A stretch of 64,000 bases of DNA from Methanomassiliicoccales archaeon (GCA_014361295.1 JACIVX010000001.1:834293-898292); one strand, 5' to 3'. Positions 53,801 to 62,586 are shown, counted from the first letter of the stretch. The notes: generated by a model from the sequence alone, not told the origin. Numbers and translations: made by a program.

Positions 53801-56800
53801 ATGGCGACACCTGTAGGAGCTGTGATGGTCGTCGGAGGTGGAATTTCTGGCGTTCAAGCCGCACTCGATCTTGCCGACTCAGGATTCAAGGTCTATCTTG
53901 TTGAAAAGAGACCAAGCATCGGCGGAACAATGGCTCAGCTCGACAAGACTTTCCCAACGAACGATTGCTCGATGTGCATTCTCGCACCCAAACTCGTCGC
54001 GGCGGGTCGGCACCACAACATCGAACTCATCTGCAATGCGGATGTTGAGATGATCGATGGAGTGCCAGGTGATTTCAGAGTCACACTTAAGAAAAGAACT
54101 CTGAGAGTTGATGAGAAGAAATGCACTGGATGCGGTGTTTGTGCGGAGAAATGTCCTGTTGAAACTTACGACGAATACAACGAGAAAATGAAGAAGAGGA
54201 AAGCGATATATATTATGTACCCCCAGGCGGTGCCACTCGTCTACAGCATCGACAAGAACGTATGTATCGGGTGCGGTGTTTGCGCCGAGGAGTGCAGAGC
54301 GAAAGCTGTAGTTTACGACAAATCCGATGATGCTTTGGAAATCTCGGTCGGGTCGATCATTCTCTCTCCAGGTTTTGAAGAATTCGATGCCACGTTGAAG
54401 AAAGAATATGGATACGGGGTTTACAAGAACGTTGTAACGAGCATCGAATTCGAACGAATGCTGAGCGCTTCCGGACCATATCTAGGGACGGTTATGAGAC
54501 CGTCTGACGGCGAAATCCCAAAAAAGATCGCCTTCGTCCAGTGCGTAGGATCGAGAGACGAAAAGGTCGGTCGGACCTACTGTTCCTCGGTCTGCTGCAT
54601 GTACGCGATCAAGGAGGCGATCATCGCTGGCGAGCATTCTGAGAATCTCGAATCCCATATTTTCTTCATGGACATCAGGGCGGTTGGGAAAGAATTCGAG
54701 GATTACAGGGAGAGAGCTGAGAACGAATATGGTATCAAGATCCATCGCGCCGCCAGAGTCGCATCAATTGAGGAAGATCCTGTGACGAAGAACCTCATCG
54801 TCAGGTACAGCGAGAATGGAAACACGATCAGCGAGGAATTTGATCTCGTTGTACTCTCTGTCGGATTAACACCATGCAGCGATGCAGAGAAGCTAAGCAG
54901 ACGACTCAACTTCAAGCTCAACAAACATGGATTCTGCGAAACCGACACTTACAACCCGCTTTCCACATCAAGACCCGGAATTTTCGTCAGTGGTTCTTTC
55001 GTTTCGCCGAAGGATATTCCGACGACTGTTGCTGAGGCATCCGGCGCTGCGGCAAAGGCCGCATCGCTCATCAGTAGCGCAAGAAACACTCTCGTGACAG
55101 TCAAAGAGTATCCGCCAGAGATCGACGTCGCCGGTCAGGAGCCAAGAATCGGTGTCTTCGTTTGCCACTGCGGTATCAACATTGGCGGCGTCGTCAAGGT
55201 TCCTTCGGTTGTCGAATACGCAAGAACGCTTCCGGGCGTTGTTTATGCAGAAGATAACCTCTATACATGTTCATCAGACACACAAGAGCGAATCAAGGAA
55301 AAGATCAAAGAACACAGACTCAACCGCGTTGTCGTCGCCTCCTGCACACCGAGGACACATGAGCCTCTTTTCCAGAACACGATCAGGGAAGCCGGTCTAA
55401 ACCCCTATCTTTTTGAAATGGCTAACATCCGAGATCAATGCTCATGGATCCACATGCACGAACCGGAAAAAGCGACGAAGAAATCAATGGACCTCGTCAG
55501 GATGGCGGTTGCCAAGGTGAGACTTGCAGAGCCACTGAAGAAGTTCAAACTGCCTGTCAACCAAACAGCAGTCATCATCGGTGGCGGGCTTGCGGGAATG
55601 ACCGCAGCTCTTGAGATCGCGGCACAAGGCTTTAATGTGCATCTAATTGAGAAAACGGATCGCCTGGGAGGCAACCTCGCAAAGTTGCAACTCCCCGAGG
55701 GCGGTAAGAGGCCACAGGCGTTCATCGATGAAACGATCAGGAAAATTATGGAATCGAGAAACATCACCGTCCATCTCAACAGTGAAGTGACAGATGTCAC
55801 AGGATTCGTCGGCAACTTCAAGGTCAAGACGAAGGACTCGGAGATCGAGGCCGGGGCGATTATCATCGCAACAGGGGCAGAGGAATACAGGCCAACGGAG
55901 TATCTGTACGGGCAAGATAGCAGGGTGATGACGCAGCTTGAACTTGAGAAGAAACTCGCGGACGGTATGTTCACGGCGAAAAAGATTGCGATGATTCAGT
56001 GCGTAGGATCGAGAAATGAAGAGATTAAGTATTGCAGCAGGATCTGCTGTGCGCACGCGATTAAAAATGCGATCGAAATCAAGAAGCGATCACCAGCCAC
56101 GGAAGTTTACGTCTTGCATAAAGACATCAGAACATATGGATTCAGGGAAGAGTTGTATAGAGAAGCTGCTGGTCTCGGCGTCAATTTCGTGAGATTTCCC
56201 GAGAAAACTCCGCCGGTCGTTGAAAAAGACAGGGATGCGCTTGTCGTCAGAGTCATGGATCAAACACTCGGCGAGGAAATCGCACTCAAGCTGGACTACG
56301 TCGTGCTGAGCACTGGTATAAGACCAAATCCCGATAACGAGAAAATCGCCAAAATGGTTAAGGTACCTCTGAGCAAGGATGGCTACTTCCTCGAGGCACA
56401 TATGAAACTGCGACCGGTCGATTTCGCAACCGAAGGTGTTTTCCTCGCTGGCCTCGCTCACTGGCCGAAGTTCATTGATGAAACCATTGCACAGGCGTGC
56501 GGGGCTGCTGCGAGAGCAATGACGATCCTCTCAAAGAAGGAACTCGAGACCGAAGGGATCATCGCGGCCGTCAATGAATACATCTGCGATGGTTGCGGGA
56601 TTTGCGAGCCTGTCTGCGAATATAAGGCAATCCAGATCGTGAAAGATCCGTCGAACCCTGAGAAACTGAGAGCCGTGGTTAATGAAGGGCTGTGCAAAGG
56701 GTGCGGTGCCTGCGTCGCCGCCTGCCCATCAGGTGCGATGGAGCAGAAGGGATTCAAGACAGTGCAGATGATCGCGATGATCGACGCTGCGCTTTCAGGA

Positions 56801-56809
56801 GGTGATTGA
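53801..56809 (+). CDS. Double-length HdrA flavoprotein, copy 2
   Basis: This 1002-residue protein has the same architecture as copy 1. Module 1 has VVGGGISGVQAA, FPTNDCSMCI, CTGCGVCAEKCP near 108 and CIGCGVCAEEC near 155. Module 2 starts near 450 with VFVCHCGINIGG, then has a second FAD motif near 592. Terminal sites CDGCGICEPVC (near 929) and CKGCGACVAAC (near 965) follow. The first three bases follow the mvhD copy 3 stop without a gap, with GGAGGTG upstream. Several DNA tracts are identical to copy 1. By position it should serve the hydrogenase, through mvhD copy 4. Confidence 0.9.
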   Translation: MATPVGAVMVVGGGISGVQAALDLADSGFKVYLVEKRPSIGGTMAQLDKTFPTNDCSMCILAPKLVAAGRHHNIELICNADVEMIDGVPGDFRVTLKKRTLRVDEKKCTGCGVCAEKCPVETYDEYNEKMKKRKAIYIMYPQAVPLVYSIDKNVCIGCGVCAEECRAKAVVYDKSDDALEISVGSIILSPGFEEFDATLKKEYGYGVYKNVVTSIEFERMLSASGPYLGTVMRPSDGEIPKKIAFVQCVGSRDEKVGRTYCSSVCCMYAIKEAIIAGEHSENLESHIFFMDIRAVGKEFEDYRERAENEYGIKIHRAARVASIEEDPVTKNLIVRYSENGNTISEEFDLVVLSVGLTPCSDAEKLSRRLNFKLNKHGFCETDTYNPLSTSRPGIFVSGSFVSPKDIPTTVAEASGAAAKAASLISSARNTLVTVKEYPPEIDVAGQEPRIGVFVCHCGINIGGVVKVPSVVEYARTLPGVVYAEDNLYTCSSDTQERIKEKIKEHRLNRVVVASCTPRTHEPLFQNTIREAGLNPYLFEMANIRDQCSWIHMHEPEKATKKSMDLVRMAVAKVRLAEPLKKFKLPVNQTAVIIGGGLAGMTAALEIAAQGFNVHLIEKTDRLGGNLAKLQLPEGGKRPQAFIDETIRKIMESRNITVHLNSEVTDVTGFVGNFKVKTKDSEIEAGAIIIATGAEEYRPTEYLYGQDSRVMTQLELEKKLADGMFTAKKIAMIQCVGSRNEEIKYCSRICCAHAIKNAIEIKKRSPATEVYVLHKDIRTYGFREELYREAAGLGVNFVRFPEKTPPVVEKDRDALVVRVMDQTLGEEIALKLDYVVLSTGIRPNPDNEKIAKMVKVPLSKDGYFLEAHMKLRPVDFATEGVFLAGLAHWPKFIDETIAQACGAAARAMTILSKKELETEGIIAAVNEYICDGCGICEPVCEYKAIQIVKDPSNPEKLRAVVNEGLCKGCGACVAACPSGAMEQKGFKTVQMIAMIDAALSGGD

Positions 56810-56811
56810 AG

Positions 56812-57264
56812 ATGTCGATCAGCGAAGTTGATACTGTTTCCGTGGAAACGCAGGAAGAGTGGGAGCCGAAGATCATCGTTTTCTGCTGTAACTGGTGTTC
56901 GTATGCGGGCGCAGATCTCGCCGGCGTCAGCAGACTCCAAATGCCGCCAAACTTCCTCGTGATCAGAACGATGTGTTCAGCGAGAGTCGATCCGGAATTC
57001 GTTCTCAGAGCTTTCGCTAAAGGTGCTGACGGTGTGCTTGTTGCTGGTTGCCATCCAGCCGACTGCCATTACATCGGTGGTAATTATCGGACGCGACGAA
57101 GGATCGCGATGTTGAGGATGCTCCTCGAACAATATGGTTTCAATCCCGATAGGCTCAGACTTGAATGGATATCCGCTTCGGAGGGTGAAAAGTTCCAAAA
57201 AACGATCAAGGAGTTCATCGAAACAATCAAAGAACTGGGGCCGAACCCCATCAAGGAGGAGTGA
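56812..57264 (+). CDS. mvhD: MvhD-type [2Fe-2S] linker subunit, copy 4
   Basis: This 150-residue copy has an N-terminal extension of about 15 residues (SISEVDTVSVETQEEW) and the family cysteines FCCNWCSYAGADLAG, TMCSAR, VAGCHPADCHY. ATG 56812 lies six bases after GGAGGTGA, which is better than the TTG at 56806. It is the copy nearest the hydrogenase genes and the likely direct partner of MvhG/MvhA. The winged-helix-like domain that follows lies in a different frame, unlike copy 3. Confidence 0.92.
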   Translation: MSISEVDTVSVETQEEWEPKIIVFCCNWCSYAGADLAGVSRLQMPPNFLVIRTMCSARVDPEFVLRAFAKGADGVLVAGCHPADCHYIGGNYRTRRRIAMLRMLLEQYGFNPDRLRLEWISASEGEKFQKTIKEFIETIKELGPNPIKEE

Positions 57265-57304
57265 GAACATCAGGGTCGAAAAGAAGATCGATGCAGCGAT
57301 CAGG

Positions 57305-57637
57305 ATGATGGAAAGCGAACGTATGAGGTGGCTCCTCGGAAAGAAACCGATCCTCACGACGAAGGGCAACGTGTTTGGAGAGGTGGTCAGCGAGACGAGG
57401 TACGACATCGTTCTTCACAACGCAGCAACAATAGAAATTGAGAGAAATATGATTCTTCAAGAACTCGAAAACGGGCCGAAAACTGTTCATCAACTCCATG
57501 ACCTCACGGGTATCCCAAAAATGGATATCGTCAGACACTTGATCGCTCTCATGAGGTGGCGAAAGGTTGAGTACGCGGGCAGAGAGGGAAACTCTCCTCT
57601 TTATTCCGCTTTAACGGTCCCTGAGAAGGAGGCTTAA
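57305..57637 (+). CDS. Separate winged-helix-like domain protein, paralogue of the MvhD copy 3 tail
   Basis: About 110 residues match the added domain of MvhD copy 3 (ILTTKGNVFGEVVSETRYDI, then VHQLHDLTGIPKMDIVRHLI). The start is doubtful. Similarity begins before ATG 57305, at VEKKIDAAIRMM. In that stretch, after the MvhD copy 4 stop at 57264, the frame has no ATG, GTG or TTG. An ATC at 57269 lies eight bases after GGAGGAG. A +1 shift at the MvhD stop (GAG GAG TGA G) would also fuse the two. Its stop overlaps mvhG by one base (TAATG). Confidence 0.75.
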   Translation: MMESERMRWLLGKKPILTTKGNVFGEVVSETRYDIVLHNAATIEIERNMILQELENGPKTVHQLHDLTGIPKMDIVRHLIALMRWRKVEYAGREGNSPLYSALTVPEKEA

Positions 57638-58665
57638 TGATGGAAAAAGTGAAAATTGCACAATATTGGGGGGCAGGTTGCGGAGGCTGCGACGTGGCTC
57701 TGCTGGACATCGACGAAAAGATACTGGGCGTCGCAAGCATCGCGGATATCGCGTTTTGGCCAATCGCTGTTGATGCGAAATTGAAGGACGTTGAAGCGCT
57801 TCCAGACGGAGGCATTACGGTGACATTCTACAACGGTGCAGTCAGAAACAGCGAGAACGAGCATGTCGCAAAGCTGCTGAGAAAGAAGTCAAAGATTATG
57901 GTTTCATTCGGTTCGTGCGCTTGTTTTGGCGGGATACCAGGTCTTGCAAACCTGTCGAATAGCAAAGAAATCCTCGAACATGTTTATAAGCATACATTCT
58001 CGACGGTCAACGAAGAGGGGACGATTCCATTGACAGAATGCGAGGTACCAGAGGGTACGCTCGAGCTTCCTGTTTTATACGACCAGGTTCTAACGCTCGA
58101 TGATGTTGTCGACGTCGATTATTACATGCCAGGCTGTCCCCCTACTGTCGAGCAGATCAATCAGTTCCTTGACATCGTGGTCAAACATTTGACTGAAGGT
58201 GCGCCACTTCCTCCCAAGGGAGCTGTCATCGCCTCTGAGAAAACTCTCTGCGATGAGTGCGGAAGGAAAAAGACCGTCAAAGCGGTCGACAGAATTTACC
58301 TCCCATTCGAAATCGACATTGATCCAGAAAAATGCATGCTCGAGCAGGGCGTCATATGCCTCGGGCCGGCAACGAGAGCGGGGTGCGGTGCGAAATGCCT
58401 AAAGGCGAACCAGCCATGCAGAGGATGCATGGGCCCAACCGCAGCGGTGATGGATCAGGGTGGCAGCATGCTGAGCGCACTCGCGTCGATTTTCAAGGTT
58501 TCTGACAAAGAAACACAGCTATCTGAAGATGACATTATCAAGATGATGTCACAGGTCAAAGATCCACTTGGAACCTTCTACGCCTTCACAATGCCCAAAT
58601 CGATCATTAAGAAGAGGGTAAAGGAGAAGAAGAAAATCAAAGAAAAAGTGGTGGTGAAACAATGA
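57637..58665 (+). CDS. mvhG: [NiFe] hydrogenase small subunit, Mvh type
   Basis: This 342-residue subunit carries the iron-sulfur relay of an F420-non-reducing (group 3c) hydrogenase. The proximal cluster cysteines are in GAGCGGCDVAL, FGSCACFGG and PGCPPTVEQ. The C-terminal clusters are in CDECGRKK, CMLEQGVICLGPATRAGCG and CLKANQPCRGC. No signal peptide is seen, so it is cytosolic. A lysine-rich tail (KKRVKEKKKIKEKVVVK) extends beyond the fold. AGGAGG precedes the ATG. Its stop overlaps mvhA by four bases. Confidence 0.94.
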   Translation: MMEKVKIAQYWGAGCGGCDVALLDIDEKILGVASIADIAFWPIAVDAKLKDVEALPDGGITVTFYNGAVRNSENEHVAKLLRKKSKIMVSFGSCACFGGIPGLANLSNSKEILEHVYKHTFSTVNEEGTIPLTECEVPEGTLELPVLYDQVLTLDDVVDVDYYMPGCPPTVEQINQFLDIVVKHLTEGAPLPPKGAVIASEKTLCDECGRKKTVKAVDRIYLPFEIDIDPEKCMLEQGVICLGPATRAGCGAKCLKANQPCRGCMGPTAAVMDQGGSMLSALASIFKVSDKETQLSEDDIIKMMSQVKDPLGTFYAFTMPKSIIKKRVKEKKKIKEKVVVKQ

Positions 58666-60173
58666 CACCCGAGGTATGGGATCAGACTCAAAAGATCAAG
58701 GAAAAGAGGATCACGATCGATCCGATCACAAGACTCGAAGGACACGGCAAGATTGAAATCTTTCTCGATGACAACGGCAATGTGAAGAACGCTTACTGGC
58801 AGGTTCCAGAGCTCAGAGGATTTGAAAAATTCTGTATCGGACGATCGGTCGACGAAATGAACAAGCTAACTGCAAGACTCTGCGGCGTCTGTCCTGGCGC
58901 TCATCACATGGCCTCGACGAAGGCACTTGACGCTGTGTACGACGCGGATCCACCTTCCGCTGCGAAGAAGCTGAGGGAACTATTCTACTCGGCGCATTAC
59001 GTTCACAGCCATATCGCTCATTTCTATGCTCTCGCCGCCCCTGACTTTGTCTTGGGTCCCGCTGCGCCAGCGGGCAAGAGAAACATCCTAGGCGTTGTCG
59101 ACGCTGTCGGTCTTGAGATTGGAGGGGCCGTCATCAGACACAGGTCTTACGCCCAGAAAATCCAGGAGATGCTCGGTGGAAAGGCAACTCACCCCGTTTG
59201 CGGGATTCCCGGCGGTATGTCGAAGCCTATCAGTGAAGACGAAAGAAAAGAGATCGAAAAGATGGCAAAATCCTGCGTCGAGTTTTCCAAGTTTACATGC
59301 CAACTTTTTGAGAACGTCGTCCTCAAGAACAAAGATTACCTCTCGATCATCACCGATCCGAACATCTTCTACAACGAAACGAACTATGTTGGACTTGTGG
59401 ACAAAAACAATAAGATCAATTTCTACGACGGCGTGCTCAGAGCGATCGATCCAAAGGGAAACGAAATCGCCAAATTCGATCCAAAGGATTATCTCGAGTA
59501 CATCGGCGAACATGTCGAGCCATGGAGCTACGAAAAGTTCTGTTTCTTGAAAAAAATTGGATGGAAAGGGCTTGTTGACGGGCCAGATAGCGGTGTCTAC
59601 CGTGTCGCACCCCTAGCAAGGATTAATGTGTCAAGCGGATTCGCGACGCCGCTTGCACAGGCAGAGTACGAGAAGATGATAGGATTCTTCAGGGACGCTG
59701 GCGTGAAGGGGCCAATTCACCACACGCAAGCGTATCATTGGGCTAGGGTTATCGAACTTCTCTACGCCTCCGAGAGATTGCTTGAACTTGCACAGGATCC
59801 AGAGATCACGAGCAAAGACATTAAAACGAAGACAAAAACACCTGGAGAAGGTGTTGGTTGCGTCGAAGCGCCGAGAGGTGTCCTCATCCATCACTACGTA
59901 TCCGATGAAAACGGTATCGTTCAAAATGTCAATCTGATCGTTGGCACAACGAACAACAACGCGCCGATCAACATCAGTGTGGCAAAGGCGGCGAAGGCCC
60001 TCATCAAGAACTGGGAAGTCTCACCAGGGTTGCTCAACATGATTGAAATGGCGTACAGAGCGTATGATCCCTGCAACTCCTGCGCGACGCACACATTGCC
60101 GGGCCACATGCCACTCACTGTGTGCATCAGAAAACCCGATGGAACAGAATACAAAAGGATCTCAAATTTCTGA
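58662..60173 (+). CDS. mvhA: [NiFe] hydrogenase large subunit, Mvh type
   Basis: This 503-residue subunit holds the NiFe site. The N-terminal ligand motif is RLCGVCPGAHHMAS near residue 69, and the C-terminal one is DPCNSCATH near 469. About 26 residues follow the last histidine, so the precursor should need cleavage by a maturation endopeptidase. None is in the window. ITRLEGHGKIEIFLDDNG is typical of the group. It is the last gene of the cluster and should oxidise H2 for MvhG, MvhD and HdrA. Confidence 0.95.
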   Translation: MTPEVWDQTQKIKEKRITIDPITRLEGHGKIEIFLDDNGNVKNAYWQVPELRGFEKFCIGRSVDEMNKLTARLCGVCPGAHHMASTKALDAVYDADPPSAAKKLRELFYSAHYVHSHIAHFYALAAPDFVLGPAAPAGKRNILGVVDAVGLEIGGAVIRHRSYAQKIQEMLGGKATHPVCGIPGGMSKPISEDERKEIEKMAKSCVEFSKFTCQLFENVVLKNKDYLSIITDPNIFYNETNYVGLVDKNNKINFYDGVLRAIDPKGNEIAKFDPKDYLEYIGEHVEPWSYEKFCFLKKIGWKGLVDGPDSGVYRVAPLARINVSSGFATPLAQAEYEKMIGFFRDAGVKGPIHHTQAYHWARVIELLYASERLLELAQDPEITSKDIKTKTKTPGEGVGCVEAPRGVLIHHYVSDENGIVQNVNLIVGTTNNNAPINISVAKAAKALIKNWEVSPGLLNMIEMAYRAYDPCNSCATHTLPGHMPLTVCIRKPDGTEYKRISNF

Positions 60174-60175
60174 AA

Positions 60176-60224
60176 CATTTTCTTCTTTTCAACCTTTTCC
60201 CAATCTTCTCACATCTTCATTCTT
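60176..60224 (+). terminator. Pyrimidine-rich transcription end after mvhA
   Basis: Directly after the mvhA stop the plus strand carries several T-runs in a nearly purine-free stretch (TTTTCTTCTTTTC, then CCTTTTCCC and TTCATTCTTTTG). Archaeal RNA polymerase stops at such U-rich tracts. No hairpin is needed or seen. Confidence 0.5.
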
Positions 60225-60326
60225 TTGTGGCTGGGAATCTATCATGATCCGATTTTATTTTTGAGAACCCGTGACATACGAAAATGATTTAGGAGAAGGT
60301 TTGGATTACGGACGAAGGTGTATCAA

Positions 60327-60848
60327 ATGGAGAGTGCGGTCAAACTTGTCGCCGATTTGATGGCGATCTCCGCGAAAACCGCTCCGAAAGGACTCGGCAA
60401 AGATTACGTCGAGATTAAGATTTTGACGGGCGATGACGTAAAGAAACTCGGCGAGACGATGATTCAGATGGCAAAGGAGAGGAACGAGCAGGGATTCACG
60501 AGGGATGGAAAGAATGTACTCGAGTCAAGCGCTGTCTTGCTCCTTGGATTGCGCGATCACCCTCCGAACGGCGTTGATTGTGCTGGATGTGGATTTTTAT
60601 GTGAGGAAATGAAGGTAAGACATCTTGAAGGGGATTTCGTTGGACCGAACTGCGTTTTCAGACTTCTCGATCTAGGCATTGCGATTGGTTCGGCGGTAAA
60701 GACTGCAAGCATTCACAACGTTGACAATAGAGTTATGTATAGAGTAGGAGTGGCCGCAAGAAAGGCGGGGTTCATCAACTCGAGAGTAGTCATTGGAATT
60801 CCGCTCAGCGCGACGACGAAGAGCGTCTACTTCGATAGGAAACAGTGA
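60327..60848 (+). CDS. DUF2148 protein (ferredoxin-like domain)
   Basis: This 173-residue protein matches the DUF2148 family, small redox-like proteins of unknown role found in anaerobes. The cysteine-containing segment GVDCAGCGFLCEEM lies near residue 88, and GPNCVFRLLDLGIAIGSAVK follows. Start 60327 has GGTG six bases upstream. It may have its own promoter (GATTTTATTTTTG near 60249). Its 3' end overlaps the convergent metallophosphoesterase gene by 44 bases. Confidence 0.8.
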   Translation: MESAVKLVADLMAISAKTAPKGLGKDYVEIKILTGDDVKKLGETMIQMAKERNEQGFTRDGKNVLESSAVLLLGLRDHPPNGVDCAGCGFLCEEMKVRHLEGDFVGPNCVFRLLDLGIAIGSAVKTASIHNVDNRVMYRVGVAARKAGFINSRVVIGIPLSATTKSVYFDRKQ

Positions 60849-61596
60849 TATCTTTCACCCTGCCAAGATTGACGCCGTCGAGCAGATGAACCTCGGCGTT
60901 GGCAATATCGACGATTTTGTTTGTAAAAAGGGGGCCGAGTAGCTCGCATTCTTCCGCGTTAACCGGCGAGCCGCCAAGCATTCGATTGAGGGCGGGCATG
61001 ATGATGATCTCCTTTGGGAAGGTATCAAAATATTCGAAAACTATCTCAGTCGGGGAAGCTCTCAACCAGCACGGCTCAGTCTGCACATTCCCGAGTCCAT
61101 CTTCAAAAATCACTGCTGGATGATTGTGAGACATGACGAGAATCTCACACGAAGCAAGTTCTATTGAAGGCCACGTATGCCCGTGAAGAAATCCGATATT
61201 CCCGATCGAGAAACCAGCTGAGGAATGCAGAACGACGCCGTCGAGCAGGTAATCCTCGATACCTCCGTCGTGATTCCCCTTAACGATGTCGATTCGCCTG
61301 AAAACGTTTCTCATGTTCCTCAAGAAACGAGGAATTTCGATGTTCTCCTGTCTCGTTGTCCCTGGTACCTGATGTTTGATGTCGCCAAGGAGAATCAATC
61401 GCTCATGAAATTTGCCTAACGCGAGAAGTTCTTCCTCCATTCTATGCGTCTGGCTTGGCACGTGTATACCCTTTTTTCCCAGCTCCTCCTCAATCCCGAT
61501 ATGCAGGTCGCCTGCACAGAGAATTTTCTCGTCGTTCGTAATCTCGAGAATAGGATGATCTGGGATAGGCTGGGCTTTCATTCGCTGAGACATCAT
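60805..61596 (-). CDS. Metallophosphoesterase, archaeal
   Basis: This 263-residue calcineurin-like phosphoesterase has metal motifs CAGDLHIGIE, LLGDIKH, VKGNHDGG, HGHTWPS and MSHNHPA. In other archaea such genes often neighbour DNA repair helicases, but none is here. The substrate is unknown. ATG 61596 is supported by GAGGCG five bases upstream. A second phosphoesterase gene lies upstream on the same strand. Confidence 0.85.
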   Translation of the reverse strand: MMSQRMKAQPIPDHPILEITNDEKILCAGDLHIGIEEELGKKGIHVPSQTHRMEEELLALGKFHERLILLGDIKHQVPGTTRQENIEIPRFLRNMRNVFRRIDIVKGNHDGGIEDYLLDGVVLHSSAGFSIGNIGFLHGHTWPSIELASCEILVMSHNHPAVIFEDGLGNVQTEPCWLRASPTEIVFEYFDTFPKEIIIMPALNRMLGGSPVNAEECELLGPLFTNKIVDIANAEVHLLDGVNLGRVKDITVSYRSRRSSSSR

Positions 61597-61672
61597 GTTT
61601 TCGCCTCATCGCTTCGTTTTGATCTTTCGGTTCTCCGCTGATGCGTTTCTCATTCACTCGACTGTCGAATTA

Positions 61673-62350
61673 TCAAAAGCCGTACTTCAATCTCTCTCCC
61701 AGGAAGTGAGGAAGTCCGACTTCCTTCACCTTTTTCTCAACCTCACTAACATCGTATTCAACCCTTTTAATCCACGCCTCCCTTGAACTTGAATCGAAGA
61801 GGACGTAACTCGCACGCGGGTCACCATCCCTTGGTTGTCCCACAGAGCCAGCGTTGATGACCATCCCTCTTCTCATTTTCTTAACGAACGGTATATGTGT
61901 ATGACCCGTGACGACAAGCCACGATTCGCTCATTTCGAGCAACTCTTCGGTCGCATCAATTTCGTAAAGGTATTCATCATCATCCCTCGGCGACCCGTGA
62001 TAAATTCCCACCGCCAATTCGTCGATCCGCGTGTTCATCCGTGAACGGAGAGAGCGGAGATAATCAACATATTCAGCTTTGATATTCTTTGCCGTCCACA
62101 AAATCGCTTCAGCCGCGATCCTGTTCATGCCGACAGGATTAATTCTCACAACAGCGCGATCATGATTACCAACGATTGAATTGATTCCACAGGATACAAC
62201 GCGCTCAACAGTTTCGTTGGGATATGGATAATACCCAACAATATCCCCAGCGCAGATGATCATATCTGGTCTGTATTTTTTTATATCCCTGAGCACAGCA
62301 TCGAAAGCGATCAGATTGGCATGGATGTCCGATATGAACGCGATAAGCAC
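61673..62350 (-). CDS. Metallophosphoesterase, YfcE/MJ0936-like
   Basis: This 225-residue phosphodiesterase has motifs FISDIHANLIAFDAVL, CAGDIVGYYPYPNE, IVGNHDRAV and TGHTHIPF followed by INAGSVGQPRDGDPRASY. The second half fits the MJ0936-like group rather than the neighbour at 60805. The two are not recent duplicates. The physiological substrate is not evident. Confidence 0.87.
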   Translation of the reverse strand: MLIAFISDIHANLIAFDAVLRDIKKYRPDMIICAGDIVGYYPYPNETVERVVSCGINSIVGNHDRAVVRINPVGMNRIAAEAILWTAKNIKAEYVDYLRSLRSRMNTRIDELAVGIYHGSPRDDDEYLYEIDATEELLEMSESWLVVTGHTHIPFVKKMRRGMVINAGSVGQPRDGDPRASYVLFDSSSREAWIKRVEYDVSEVEKKVKEVGLPHFLGERLKYGF

Positions 62351-62586
62351 ATAATCAACATTCGATGCAACAATAGTTATAACTTTCTCGCGATCGCGTT
62401 AAATTTAGTTACCTTATGCGCTTAACAACATTGGAAAACAACTAGAGAAATACAAAATGAATCGAATATTTCACCAGAAGAAATCGAGAACCATAAACCT
62501 ACAAAAACCAGTTCTTTAAAACATAGATGATCTTTCATAACGATTTTATATCTCGGTTGCATTTCAAAATTGGAAAGTGATCTGAA

